A stretch of 64,000 bases of DNA from Actinomadura syzygii (GTDB taxonomy: Bacteria; Actinomycetota; Actinomycetes; Streptosporangiales; Streptosporangiaceae): NCBI RefSeq assembly GCF_008085905.1, contig NZ_VSFF01000016.1:124001-188000 (forward strand). Reading direction: 5' to 3'. Below the pieces are notes generated by a model. It was not told the origin of the DNA. It ran no database searches and saw only the letters and a list, made by a program, of their open reading frames with translations. Each line of letters starts with the position of its first letter. The stretch's first letter is position 1. This document shows positions 24,815 through 33,160 of the stretch, piece by piece. Made by a program: the position numbers and the translations under genes.

Positions 24815-25885
24815 TCATCCCCAGCCGTACTTGCCGGGGTACTCGCCGCGGTCTGGGTACTTCCAGTCCCAGCCCTTCCAGGGTTGGCACTCCCCGCCCC
24901 GGCTGGGGACGCGCCGCACCTGGACGGGGATGGGGGTCAACGGCCCGCCGCCTTGGGGTCGAGCGGCGGCGCACATGGCGAAGATGTCGAGATCGACGAC
25001 GTGGTCCATCGAGTTCGGTGCCGACACCCCGTGCGTGGCGGAGATGGTGGCCTCCAACCGGCCGTCCGACGTCCAGGCGAACTCCCAACTGCCATGATCC
25101 CAGCCGACGTTCCACACTGCGTCCAGGGTGTTCTTGCTCGCGGGCAGTGTCCACAGCGGCCAGGCGAAGACCTCCACGCCATCGATCGGGAACCAGCCGC
25201 GGGGCATGCCTTGGGGGAGGTTAGGGCTGCCGTAGTCTGGATAGCTGAACTTTTCAACGGCCAGCGTGGCAAGCCAGGTAGCGCCGGGTACGGCCATGCT
25301 CCCGCCGGGTCCGCGCAGGCCGGGGTCGGTGGAGTAGGACGCCCGGTGGTCGAGCCACCATCCCTCCGAACCTTGCACTCGTCGCCAGCCGGTCAGCGCT
25401 TCGGTGAGCAGACGCTCAGGGTCCCGCCGAACTTCCAGCATCGGGTAGTACCAGAAACTCCCGATGGTCTGTCGGCCTCGGACGGCGATGAGCGGGTTCA
25501 CCAGGCAACGGCCATCGGCGTCGGTGGACTTGTCGGTCAACGTGGCGCGCAGCCACGAGCTGCGGACGCGGTCGGTCAAGCGCCGGTACCCGTCGGGCGT
25601 GACCCGCAGCGGATCCGGTGCTCCGCGCCGCCTTCGCACTGGGAAGTTGCTGCTGTAAGGCAGTGCTCCGCCCTCGGGGATACTCCTGAGTCGCTTCATC
25701 AGCTCCGCGACCAGGTCAGCGATGCTCGCGGGCCGGTGACAGTGCAGGATCGCGTGCCGGTCCTCTGGGTCCCAGCTCAGATAGCTGTTCTCCAGCAACT
25801 GGCTCATCAGGCCGATCACCGCGAGGAATCCCAGCGGCTCGTCACCGGCCAGGCCGGGGAGGTCGATCCGGTGCAGATGGCTCAC
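24815..25885 (-). CDS. protein resembling type I-G CRISPR 'Cas3-extension' family
   Basis: 356 aa from the GTG at 25885, which overlaps the upstream stop as GTGA (the frame is open to 25906). HRIDLPGLAGDEPLGFLAVI, then GLMSQLLENSYLSWD resembles the 'PxLxGxDPLGFLAALGLLRLL' opening of the type I-G Cas3-extension/Csx17-like proteins; the middle VPGATWLATLAVEKFSY and VEVFAWPLWTLPAS parallels their WLA..F and F-x-WPLW blocks. No Cas3, Cas7 or Cas8 lies next to it. Stand-alone homologues could act in other immunity. Assignment is from remembered family patterns and needs an HMM search. It ends 4 nt before the integrase start. Confidence 0.5.
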   Translation of the reverse strand: MSHLHRIDLPGLAGDEPLGFLAVIGLMSQLLENSYLSWDPEDRHAILHCHRPASIADLVAELMKRLRSIPEGGALPYSSNFPVRRRRGAPDPLRVTPDGYRRLTDRVRSSWLRATLTDKSTDADGRCLVNPLIAVRGRQTIGSFWYYPMLEVRRDPERLLTEALTGWRRVQGSEGWWLDHRASYSTDPGLRGPGGSMAVPGATWLATLAVEKFSYPDYGSPNLPQGMPRGWFPIDGVEVFAWPLWTLPASKNTLDAVWNVGWDHGSWEFAWTSDGRLEATISATHGVSAPNSMDHVVDLDIFAMCAAARPQGGGPLTPIPVQVRRVPSRGGECQPWKGWDWKYPDRGEYPGKYGWG

Positions 25886-26247
25886 GCTGCTCCACCTCCA
25901 CCACACTCGCCCTGAACCACCTGGCTGATGGCTTCGGAGACATCGTGATCGTTGGAATGCTCAACGGTCATGTCGGCCGGGTCAAAGATGGCGTGCGTGC
26001 CGCCGGGCTCGACGCGGCCGGGGGCGGAGGCGCCGCAGGCGCGGCACTCCAACACCACGGCGGGCCGGACGGCGAGCTTGGTCTGCACACCGGCGAGCGA
26101 GTACGTCCCGGGCGGCGGGTCGGCGATCATCCGCTCGACGATGTGCAGGGCGTGCTCTCGGCCGCAGGCCAGGCACGGGTCGGCGACGGGCTTGGCACCG
26201 TCGGGCGGCGGTGGGAGTTCCGGGTCGGGGAACGGGTCGGCGGGCAT
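25882..26247 (-). CDS. small zinc-ribbon-like protein
   Basis: 121 aa. DPCLACGREHALHIVERMIA and VVLECRACGASAPGRVEPGG give two CxxCG knuckles about 45 residues apart, a standard zinc-ribbon layout. Pro-rich N-terminus and Gly-rich end. Coupled (GTGA) to the Cas3-extension-like gene, so the two are probably one operon. Confidence 0.65.
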   Translation of the reverse strand: MPADPFPDPELPPPPDGAKPVADPCLACGREHALHIVERMIADPPPGTYSLAGVQTKLAVRPAVVLECRACGASAPGRVEPGGTHAIFDPADMTVEHSNDHDVSEAISQVVQGECGGGGAA

Positions 26248-26293
26248 CGGTTGGCTCCGGATGGTTAGAGGGGCGACGTGCAGACCACGGCGG

Positions 26294-26800
26294 TCATCCT
26301 CTCCGCGGGAACAGCCTGATCGTGCGGATCTCGTAGTGGTCCGGGTCGTAGGGGTCCAGGTGGACGACCAGCACGCGTCGGCCCCAGGTGAGCCGCAGGA
26401 TCACGACCCCCTTGTCCGGCGCTGGGCCGTCGGGGTCGATGCGCTCGATGTCCATGTAGCGGAGGCGGCGGCGGGAATGGCCCACGGCGACAGCGGCGCC
26501 CATGGCCGCATGGACGACCTGCGCGTCGGTCATGAGCCGCCGGACGGGTTCGCTGTCCTGGGGAAGTCGGTGGCGGCGAAACAGCCATCGGACGGTCGCG
26601 ACCATGCCAGCGTCGGCGCGGTTGCCGAGCACGCCTCCCACAACTGCGGCGTTGGCGAACCCAACGACTTGCACGATGATCTCCCAACCCGCGGGGAAGG
26701 GCGAGGGGACGTCCCCTGTGGAGATGCCAGAGTCCGACGAAAGCCTTCCAGGGCGACGCGGAGCGTCAGTAGAGGGAGAGGTACGTGCGGAAGCGCTCAC
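26294..26800 (-). CDS. hypothetical protein
   Basis: 168 aa at most; the first ~35 residues look disordered and the start is uncertain. VVHAAMGAAVAVGHSRRRLR and VVILRLTWGRRVLVVHLDPY form a plausible alpha/beta domain. Upstream of the zinc-ribbon gene, same direction. Function unknown. Confidence 0.55.
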   Translation of the reverse strand: MSASARTSPSTDAPRRPGRLSSDSGISTGDVPSPFPAGWEIIVQVVGFANAAVVGGVLGNRADAGMVATVRWLFRRHRLPQDSEPVRRLMTDAQVVHAAMGAAVAVGHSRRRLRYMDIERIDPDGPAPDKGVVILRLTWGRRVLVVHLDPYDPDHYEIRTIRLFPRRG

Positions 26801-26876
26801 GACCGGGGGGGTTCCTCGCGCGGCGGGTCGGTCACCGGGGTCTCCTGGCTGGCCGGGGCGGCGGGCTGAAGGGTTG

Positions 26877-26902
26877 CCTCCGATAACGGAACTTATCGGA
26901 GG
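26877..26902. terminator. hairpin CCTCCGATAA / TTATCGGAGG
   Basis: Perfect 10-bp stem with loop CGGAAC. No confident gene lies between here and 27665; a minus frame 27287-26832 is open but crosses a 28-bp palindrome and is probably fortuitous. Confidence 0.55.
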
Positions 26903-27021
26903 TGATCCGGGCGTGCCCGCCGGACACGCCCGTTCCCTCGAAGGCCCGGCCGCCGGTCAGGACCGTCACGATCACGAACGGTAAATCCGCAGGTAGCGAC
27001 TGCGGCCCGCCCTGGAATTGT

Positions 27022-27058
27022 GCACTAACATTAGTGCTTTGCGTACGCAAAGCACTAA
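27022..27058. repeat. overlapping palindromes built from GCACTAA
   Basis: 27031-27058 is a perfect 28-bp palindrome (half-site TTAGTGCTTTGCGT). Its left half is also the right arm of a second inverted repeat, GCACTAA-CA-TTAGTGC (27022-27037). Three GCACTAA half-sites in alternating orientation suggest a dimeric-protein operator or iteron set. Confidence 0.6.
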
Positions 27059-27488
27059 GGCTAGTGGATAAGCGACCATAGGCAGTGGGCGATTCTTGCC
27101 GCAGCCCTGCGCCAGGCGTAGTAGATTCCGTATTGCTCTGCTCAGTGGCCGCGCCCTCTGCGGCCTGACTGACGAGCGCCCCTTCCTGCACGCAGCCATT
27201 TGTGGCCCGAGCCGAGAAGGGGGGTGAGGTAATGCTAGTCCGTTTGAACCGGTTTTGTCGGCCAGCGCGCCGGTGGGCCGCTGCCAAGGACGCTCAGTCC
27301 TGGATGGCGGCGCTGTCCGCGGTGTGCCTGGCGATTGACACGGTCAGCAGGCTAGTGACACTGCTGAGGTCCGCCATGTAGCGGACCCCAGCAGCAGAGG
27401 GACGGTCGCCCGTGAGTTGGCTCCAACCTACCGCGGGCGGCCGCTCCCCGTCACCGGCAATGCTAGCAATCCCGCGCGCAATCAACCG

Positions 27489-27670
27489 CCGCAAACCCTA
27501 ACCTGGCACGAGAAACCCCAGCGTGCCAACGCGCAATCCGCGCGGTCGCAAACCTAAACCTGACGCGAGAAACCCCAGCGTGCCCAAGCAAACATCGCCC
27601 CGGCACGGCATTGTTCGCGACAACAACGCATTCCATCACCGGCGCATCATCATTGGTGTCAGGTTTAGGT
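27489..27670. repeat. 57-bp-spaced direct repeats with flanking inverted repeat
   Basis: CGAGAAACCCCAGCGTGCC occurs at 27509-27527 and 27566-27584; each is preceded by CGCAAACC-type sequence. The 13-mer ACCTAAACCTGAC (27552-27564) recurs exactly inverted at 27658-27670. The unit GGCACG..CGTGCC is itself a dyad. AT-richer than the surroundings. Candidate origin iterons or a structured RNA; no gene here. Confidence 0.5.
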
Positions 27671-28081
27671 ATCCCATACATCGCGGAGACGACAGGCGGT
27701 CGGCGGCCCGCCGTCCCAGAGCAACTCACGATGCTTCGCCGCCGGAACGGCCGTCCTCCCGAATGCCGGGCTTCGAGGGTTCGTAACTCGGCTTGGGCAA
27801 CCGTGAGTCGGCTCACGGTTCCCCCGGTCCCGGGACCACGGGCTGGGACCTCTACCGGACGCGCGGCGGATCGACGTGCAGGTGCTCCACCCACGGACGA
27901 GGGTCCCGACTGCCGTGGTGTCCTTGGATCGGTCCTCACGGGTGGGCACGGTCGGACCTGTAGGCGGATCGATCTGCCGAGGGGCCCTGAAGGAACCGCA
28001 GCGGGTCAGCAGCGCGACGGCGAGCAGAGCGGTGAGGAGGAGGAGGACGACGAGGACGATGCGCGGGGTGGAGCGGGGCAT
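27665..28081 (-). CDS. small membrane protein
   Basis: Starts MPRSTPRIVLVVLLLLTALL at 28081 after GAAGGTAGGG, followed by AVALLTRCGSF: one N-terminal membrane helix or signal anchor. The remaining residues are polar. A perfect 9-bp hairpin (27799-27820) lies inside the open frame, so the true stop may be nearer 27830 and hidden by an indel. Function unknown. Confidence 0.5.
   Translation of the reverse strand: MPRSTPRIVLVVLLLLTALLAVALLTRCGSFRAPRQIDPPTGPTVPTREDRSKDTTAVGTLVRGWSTCTSIRRASGRGPSPWSRDRGNREPTHGCPSRVTNPRSPAFGRTAVPAAKHRELLWDGGPPTACRLRDVWDT
27799..27820. terminator. hairpin AACCGTGAG-TCGG-CTCACGGTT
   Basis: Perfect 9-bp stem, 4-nt loop, on the 3' side of the minus-strand membrane-protein gene. 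Confidence 0.55.
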
Positions 28082-28217
28082 CGTGATCCCTACCTTCTTC
28101 TTGGGTGATGCGTGGGATCTCGTGTGGCTCTTTTGCCGGGTGTCGGCCGAGATCCCTGAGCATGTCCAGGCGGGCGCATCGTCACGAGGTGGTGAGCGCC
28201 TGATCAGCCGCTCCCGG

Positions 28218-28727
28218 TCAGTTGCCTCTGCACCGGATGGCTTCCAATGCGCGACTGCGGGCGAGGCGGAGCCGTCCCGCCTGGACGGGACCGAACACCT
28301 CGACCTGTGGGGCGGACGGAGCCGCGAGCCAGTACCGGCCGCCCTCCGCCGTGGTGACATGGCGGGTCACGGCGTAGACGAGGGCGGGGCCACCGTCGCC
28401 CGGGCGGGGCCCGTCGGCGTAGATCACCATGGAGCCGACGAGGAATGGGCCGAGATGCCACGCCTTGGTGAGGGAGACCAGGCGGCGGTTGCCGTGCCGG
28501 GCCACGAGCTCGACGGGCAGCGCGGCGGGGACTGTCCATACGCCGTCGCCGGTGATGACGTGGACGTGGGCGGGCACACTCGGGACGGCGGGCTCGAGGC
28601 GCGGGTCACAGTAGACGCGGGCGGCGTGCGTACCGGGGAGGACCCGGATGATGTCGCCGTCACGGATGTCGGCGGCGGTGAACGGCTTGGCCGACTCAAC
28701 GGACGCGGCGTTGGTGTTCGGGGTCAT
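28218..28727 (-). CDS. hypothetical protein
   Basis: 169 aa from the ATG at 28727 (GGAG 12 nt upstream). FTAADIRDGDIIRVLPGTHA, then GDGVWTVPAALPVELVARHG and GGRYWLAAPSAPQVEVFGP read as a mostly beta protein of about two small barrels. No family recognised. About 140 nt before the membrane-protein gene. Confidence 0.6.
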   Translation of the reverse strand: MTPNTNAASVESAKPFTAADIRDGDIIRVLPGTHAARVYCDPRLEPAVPSVPAHVHVITGDGVWTVPAALPVELVARHGNRRLVSLTKAWHLGPFLVGSMVIYADGPRPGDGGPALVYAVTRHVTTAEGGRYWLAAPSAPQVEVFGPVQAGRLRLARSRALEAIRCRGN

Positions 28728-28815
28728 GGCAGTCGGGTGCTCCTGTGCCGGTGGACGGCCGGGCGGTCCCGTCCCGCCCGGCCGTGCGAGGTGGAATGGG
28801 GCGGAACGGGGTGGG

Positions 28816-28897
28816 TCAGGCACGGACGAGAACGACGTCCGCCGCGCCTCGAATAGCCTGTGAGTCGTTCCTCTTGACGACTATTCCTTGCAGTCAT
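28816..28897 (-). pseudogene. micro-ORF with frame change
   Basis: GGAGGAGG precedes ATG at 28897 (MTARNSRQEE), but the coding-like ending SQAIRGAADVVLVRA (stop 28816) is in another frame. A ~25-aa peptide with one indel, or chance. Confidence 0.3.
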
Positions 28898-29009
28898 AAG
28901 TATATCCTCCTCCACTTGAATGGTGATCAATAGAGCGATAGCCGATGCGACGAGTCCTTGTGGGAATGTCGCCGCACCGGCCATCAGAGGATGTGGGCCA
29001 GAGACCGGG

Positions 29010-29384
29010 TCAGGCCGGCGGGCGGGTGCCTTCGATGGAGGCGCGGGCGCCGCGGGCGAGTTCGGCCGCCGGGACGAGGATCCGGTGACCGCCGACGGGG
29101 TAGTCCGGGTGGTTCGAGTGCACGACGGCGCACACCCACGAGCCGCTGTAGCGTCGGCGCGGTCGCTTCTCATCGGTGGTACCGGCGTCGGGCCAGAACT
29201 CGAACGGAACGACGACGACCTGGTGCTTGGTCCCGGGCAGTGCGATGAGCAGATCCTGTGGCCATTCCCGGATGGTCACCGGCAGCAGGGACAGGTCATG
29301 GTTCTTCGAGCCCTCAGGGGCCGCGGCGAGCCGTGCCGCTTCCTGCTCTGGGGTCTCGAACAGGGCCGATAAGGTGAATCCCAT
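29010..29384 (-). CDS. hypothetical protein
   Basis: 124 aa from the ATG at 29384 with AAGGAGAG upstream. MGFTLSALFETPEQEAARLA, then LPVTIREWPQDLLIALPGTK and HQVVVVPFEFWPDAG. Possibly a small beta-rich protein. Function unknown. Confidence 0.65.
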   Translation of the reverse strand: MGFTLSALFETPEQEAARLAAAPEGSKNHDLSLLPVTIREWPQDLLIALPGTKHQVVVVPFEFWPDAGTTDEKRPRRRYSGSWVCAVVHSNHPDYPVGGHRILVPAAELARGARASIEGTRPPA

Positions 29385-29511
29385 CGTGCTCAACTCTCCT
29401 TCTGGTGTGAGACGGTGCGGTACACCTATGCCGGGGCCTTGATCGTCCAGTCGGCGACTCCGGCGATCCGGCTGCCGCGGTCGCCGCGGCCTGTGGTTCC
29501 GCACAGCGGAA

Positions 29512-29815
29512 TCAGAAGCGTTCGCAGGAGCGCACAGTTCTCAGTTCGCGGCCGGGGTCAGCCGAGCAGCACGTTTCGGTCTGCTGGGCGTCGAGGCCGC
29601 GGCTGGAGGCGTGCAACGCCATCGGGGAGAACCGTCGGCCGGTGCGTCGAAGCCGTGGACGGGAACCCGGCGTGGAGCGAGAGTCTTGCGGTCGGTGTGC
29701 CGCGGCTCTCGCCCTCGTGACGACCGGGTGCCAACCGTCCCCGTAGGCCACGACCCGCAGGGGCAAGGACCACCGGATCGGCGTCCGATGGGGTCTCAGG
29801 GGTGGTCGTGGGCAT
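29512..29815 (-). pseudogene. small gene with frameshift
   Basis: ATG at 29815 overlaps the preceding stop (TGATG). MPTTTPETPSDADPVVLAP then, in another frame, RVVAYGDGWHPVVTRARAAA to CSADPGRELRTVRSCERF. Read together, a ~95-aa protein with an indel near 29760. Confidence 0.4.
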
Positions 29816-29995
29816 CAGGCGCCCCCCTTGGCGGACATGAGCTGGGTGGTGAGATTGGTGAAGTGCGCTCCGGACACGGCGAAGATCTGCGCGTCCGCGT
29901 GAGCGCGGACTATCGAGAAGAAAGTCCTTGAACGCCTCTGTCTTCGAATTGAAGGTCGAGCAGAGGCTGCGGCCGTAGACGATCGCATACGACAT
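29815..29995 (-). pseudogene. small gene with frameshift
   Basis: GAAGGAG then ATG at 29995: MSYAIVYGRSLCSTFNSKTE, AFKDF; the signal then moves to FFSIVRAHADAQIFAVSGAH, FTNLTTQLMSAKGGA, stop 29815. One ~59-aa protein with an indel at about 29920 (GGACTTTCTTCTCG). A programmed shift is possible but less likely. Confidence 0.5.
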
Positions 29996-30340
29996 GATCG
30001 GGGCTCCTTCGCGGCGTCGCGCAGCACCGCGCGACGTGGGTCATGGCCCTTGCAGCCACCGTGCGGAATCCGGTGACGCGCCGATCCGCCGGGCTTTGCC
30101 CGGCCGGCGCCAGCCCCAGCGGGGCACGCACCCTGACCGGTCAGGCCTTTTGCCACAGGCCCCCCGGAGCAACTCCGTTGCTCCCCACGACTCGCCAAAG
30201 CCTCTCCCCCGGCATGGGCGCACGCACCGACAACCCGCCATTAGCCGCCCATTTGAATCGTCGCGGACTGCCGCTGCGGTGGCTTTTAAGATAGGGTGTC
30301 CACATAGGCAAAGGATACGAGTCAAATAGTCAATGGAGGC
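29996..30340. promoter_or_regulatory. divergent intergenic region between gene blocks
   Basis: Separates the minus block (to the left) from the plus block (to the right). No gene seen. The last ~90 nt are AT-richer with TTTAAGATAG (30285-30294) and an AGTCAAATAGTCAAT tandem just before a TGGAGG ribosome site, so a promoter for the plus block is likely there. Confidence 0.4.
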
Positions 30341-30343
30341 ATG

Positions 30344-30559
30344 ATGAGAAAGGCCCGTACGTCTACGCCGTCGATGGCGACGGTCCGCGGGTCCGGCGCA
30401 CCGGTCGGCCATGATGGCGATGGCGGAGCCAGGGCCGGGCCGAAGGTGTGGGGCTCGGCGGACCGGAAGCCGATCGTCCCCGCCGAGGACCGGAGCTCGG
30501 CGCCGTGCTCGCCCGGAGGCTCTCCCCGTGGGAAGGATGGTCAGGATGACGGCCGCTGA
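30344..30559 (+). CDS. small hypothetical protein
   Basis: 71 aa from the second of two tandem ATGs, directly after TGGAGG. Basic, Ser/Gly/Pro-rich (RKARTSTPSMATVRGSG). It ends inside the start of the RHH gene. Weak coding character, but the strong initiation site favours translation. Confidence 0.4.
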   Translation: MRKARTSTPSMATVRGSGAPVGHDGDGGARAGPKVWGSADRKPIVPAEDRSSAPCSPGGSPRGKDGQDDGR

Positions 30560-30896
30560 GACCGGCCGGGGTCACCGGGATCGCCGTCTGCGCGTCGTCG
30601 TCCGATTGCACCCCAACGTCAAGCAGCGTGCTCAGTATTGGGCCGAGCAGCGCGGGTACTCCTCGGTCAACGAGTACATCGCCGATGCGGTCGACGGCCA
30701 GATCCGGCGCGAGAACTCCGACTACGACCTGCCGACGCTTGAGATCGCCCGGCTCAACCAGCTCATCGACGAGTTGAAGGCCTTGTCGACCAACAGCGCG
30801 AATCTCGAGCGGGTCGTCACGCAGGGCTTCGACTCCCTCATCGGCCTGACCCGGGGCGACAACTACCTTCTGGACGACGAGGACGGTGAGCTGTGA
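30546..30896 (+). CDS. RHH / MobC-like relaxosome accessory protein
   Basis: 116 aa. RRLRVVVRLHPNVKQRAQYW, then AEQRGYSSVNEYIADAVDGQ has the strand, helix and SVNEYI helix cap of MobC/plasmid-mobilisation RHH proteins; the second half (LNQLIDELKALSTNSANLER) is a coiled helix. Start chosen at the ATG at 30546; 30537 is also possible. Its stop overlaps the next start (TGATG). MobC proteins bind oriT and help the relaxase open DNA, but no relaxase was found in the window. It may instead be a second partition or copy-control regulator. Confidence 0.6.
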   Translation: MTAAETGRGHRDRRLRVVVRLHPNVKQRAQYWAEQRGYSSVNEYIADAVDGQIRRENSDYDLPTLEIARLNQLIDELKALSTNSANLERVVTQGFDSLIGLTRGDNYLLDDEDGEL

Positions 30897-32020
30897 TGGC
30901 CAACGGTTTCAACGAGCTCCTCGCCGGTGTGAGCACGGACGAGGTCCTTGACGTCGACACCTCGTTCCTCGACGCCTACCGGCGCACCGGCACCGGTGCG
31001 GCGCCACGCTCAGACGAGCAGTTCGAACCCAGGTCCGAGCCGGACACCGATGGCGGTGACGATCACGACTTCCGTGCATCGGATGAGGACGCCGACGAGT
31101 GGGGCTCCGAGTATCAGCCGGACACCGAGGGCGATGTGAGGCAGGACTCCCCGTCCGGCCAACACGGCGGTGGCAGTGCCGCTGGCTCGGGCGCAGCGGG
31201 AGCGATCTCCGCAGCAGTACCCCGGGCCCAGCCGTCGGACCGGGCTCGCGCGTCCGAGACCTCCGAGCCGACCCCGGCCGCCGAGCCTGCGTGCGGCCAG
31301 GAGGAGGCCAAGGCCCATCTGCAGGCCGAGAATGCCGTGCGCCAGGAGTCCGTGGTCGTCTCGGCGCACCGCGAGACCGATCAGCAGGACGTGATCCAGT
31401 CCGCTGCGTCATCCGGGAAGAAGCGGGGCGGAGGCTACGGCGACGCTTCGTTGCCGAACACCGGTTTCAGTCTCCCGTCGACGGCGAAGCAGCCCTACAT
31501 CCGCAATGTCCCGCAGGCCCTGACGGGCGTTCTCAGGGAGCGGTTGCGCTCGGCCGCGGTCCGGGAGAAGGGCGTGAGCGACGCCGCCGCCCAGGCGTTC
31601 TGCCGGTCGCTGGGCCAGACGGCCCTCGTCACGGCGTTCCTCATGGCCCAGCTCGACGTCCGGATCGACACCGACGCCTCCACGGCGACGGCCGCCGAGC
31701 TGTTCCGGTCCCAAAACCCGCTGCTCGGATCGGTCGTGGCGCGGATGGACGAACTCGAGCGCCACGAGCACGACCAGGCGACGCAACTGGAGAAGCTCAT
31801 CGACGACGTCGCGGCGATCAAGCAGACCGGTCAGGTCCTCGAGCAGGGCCTGGCGTACGCGATCGCCGACAAGACCGAGAACCTCGTCCGCGGCGCCCAC
31901 AACGTTGGCGTAGTCGACCCGACGCACCGCTCGGCGATGGTCGTGCGCGACAAGATCCGCGAGGCGACGGCGAGCCGGATGCGGCTCGAACGCGAGCGAG
32001 ACGGAAGGCCGATCCGGTGA
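30896..32020 (+). CDS. plasmid protein with disordered N-terminus and helical C-terminus
   Basis: 374 aa from the ATG at 30896. Residues 1-185 are acidic and Ser/Glu/Ala-rich, largely disordered. From ~195, NTGFSLPSTAKQPYIRNVPQ leads into helices (LRSAAVREKGVSDAAAQAFC, LGQTALVTAFLMAQLDVRID, MDELERHEHDQATQLEKLID). Translationally coupled to the RHH/MobC-like gene, so probably its partner in mobilisation or partition. No family recognised. Confidence 0.6.
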   Translation: MANGFNELLAGVSTDEVLDVDTSFLDAYRRTGTGAAPRSDEQFEPRSEPDTDGGDDHDFRASDEDADEWGSEYQPDTEGDVRQDSPSGQHGGGSAAGSGAAGAISAAVPRAQPSDRARASETSEPTPAAEPACGQEEAKAHLQAENAVRQESVVVSAHRETDQQDVIQSAASSGKKRGGGYGDASLPNTGFSLPSTAKQPYIRNVPQALTGVLRERLRSAAVREKGVSDAAAQAFCRSLGQTALVTAFLMAQLDVRIDTDASTATAAELFRSQNPLLGSVVARMDELERHEHDQATQLEKLIDDVAAIKQTGQVLEQGLAYAIADKTENLVRGAHNVGVVDPTHRSAMVVRDKIREATASRMRLERERDGRPIR

Positions 32021-32202
32021 GCGAAAGGCTTTCCCAGCCCGCGGGGCCCGGGGTAGCTCACGTTGGGCTGTGCACCTCGGTGCCGCACCCGGCCTGGAGA
32101 AACTCACCCAGACCGACTGGCCCAAAGGGCACCGTCCTGACCCGCGCCCAACTGGAAGCCGCTCGCGACGGACGCCCTTACGCCGCTGGCGACGGCTCTT
32201 GA
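32017..32202 (+). CDS. small hypothetical protein
   Basis: 61 aa, GTG start overlapping the preceding stop (GTGA). '..RNSPRPTGPKGTVLTRAQLE..AARDGRPYAAGDGS' is a proline/glycine-rich peptide with a short helix. Operon position supports it; function unknown. Confidence 0.5.
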   Translation: MSERLSQPAGPGVAHVGLCTSVPHPAWRNSPRPTGPKGTVLTRAQLEAARDGRPYAAGDGS

Positions 32203-32216
32203 TCAAGCCCCAGAGC

Positions 32217-32522
32217 GTGGTCGCCCGAGCCGACGTCGAACGGCTCGCCCTCACCCCTCGCCACCGGATGCTGTACTCCGTCCCCGTCGCGTCGGCAGCT
32301 CCCGTGATCGAAGTGATCGACGACGAAACCGTCGCCGTCGAGGACCTGAAGGCCGGCGTCGAGCAGCTCGATGCCTTGGAACAGCGGTGGGGCCAGTTCG
32401 ACCGCGCAGGAGTTGCCGCGTTCACCGTCGCCGACACCAACGTCTTCCTTCACCGCGCGGACCGTTTGGAAACCCTGGATTCGAGGGTGCAGAAGCCTTC
32501 GCTGTCGATCACCGATTGGTGA
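32217..32522 (+). pseudogene. truncated PIN-domain gene
   Basis: The first ~85 codons are good: VIEVIDDETVAVEDLKAGVE, then AAFTVADTNVFLHRADRLET, with the DTNVFLH start of a PIN nuclease domain. The chain then runs into 15 unrelated residues and a stop, about 100 residues short. The remaining acidic residues of the active site are missing. The following frame (to 32602) gives no continuation. The stretch 32523-33004 holds only a terminator. Confidence 0.5.
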
Positions 32523-32829
32523 ACAAAGAAGTCGGCGGCGCCGTCATCGGGGCGATGAATCCGAACCCCTTGTCGACGTTGCACCACTTCACGGTTCCCT
32601 GATTCATGTGGACGTCCCTCTTCGGCCTGGCGCGATCGACTGATGCCGCCGAGCCGTCATCCCGACCGAAGTCGCAGCTCCCGCGCGATGGGAAGAGGTT
32701 CCGGCGCTGCGGCCCCGGTTCCGAGCGGGGTCACTGGTGCCGGCGTCGAACCAGGTGCCGGAAGGCGCACAAAAAGAAGGGGACTGCTCGCGGGCAGTTC
32801 TTACGTGCCCAGCCCGGGGACGTGGGTGA

Positions 32830-32853
32830 GGACGGGCGGAGGCCCGCCCGTCC
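32830..32853. terminator. hairpin terminator
   Basis: Perfect 10-bp stem GGACGGGCGG / CCGCCCGTCC with loop AGGC. It isolates the RiPP-like cluster from the mobilisation-like genes. Confidence 0.75.
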
Positions 32854-33055
32854 CCGCTTCCGCCACTACGGTCGGCGACCACCACCCGGTCTGCCAACTC
32901 TCGAGCAGGCGCCCGCTGGCTCTGATCTCGACCATCGCTGTCGGGAACCAGCCAGTCGTGTTGGTGCCATAGATAAGCACTTCCAAAAATGGGCAGAGCT
33001 GAAGATGATTAAGCCAACAACCTACGCCGACTCGCGAGCGAGAGAAGAAAGCATC

Positions 33056-33133
33056 ATGAGCACCCCGCCTTTCAAGCCATCATCGAAATCGAGTTTTTAC
33101 GCCGACCGCACTGGAGGCTTCGGCTGGGAGTAG
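33056..33133 (+). CDS. candidate RiPP precursor peptide A
   Basis: 25 aa, MSTPPFKPSSKSSFYADR, then TGGFGWE; AGAGAAGAAAG ribosome site. An in-frame ATG at 33005 would add a 17-residue leader (MIKPTTYADSRAREESI). Rich in Ser, Gly and aromatic residues, with a C-terminal Trp-Glu. Lies 524 nt upstream of a ThiF/MccB-like enzyme whose relatives activate the carboxylate of short ribosomal peptides. Precursor status is inferred from position and size. Confidence 0.5.
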   Translation: MSTPPFKPSSKSSFYADRTGGFGWE

Positions 33134-33160
33134 AAAACGTATATCACGCTGCTGACTTTC

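Noticed and set aside
26832..27287. 151-aa minus frame
   Set aside because: Crosses a 28-bp perfect palindrome and a hairpin; Arg/Ser/Thr composition; no ribosome site.
29920..29935. Programmed frameshift site at GGACTTTCTTCTCG
   Set aside because: No downstream pseudoknot or heptameric X-XXY-YYZ slippery site seen, and similar breaks occur in many neighbouring genes.
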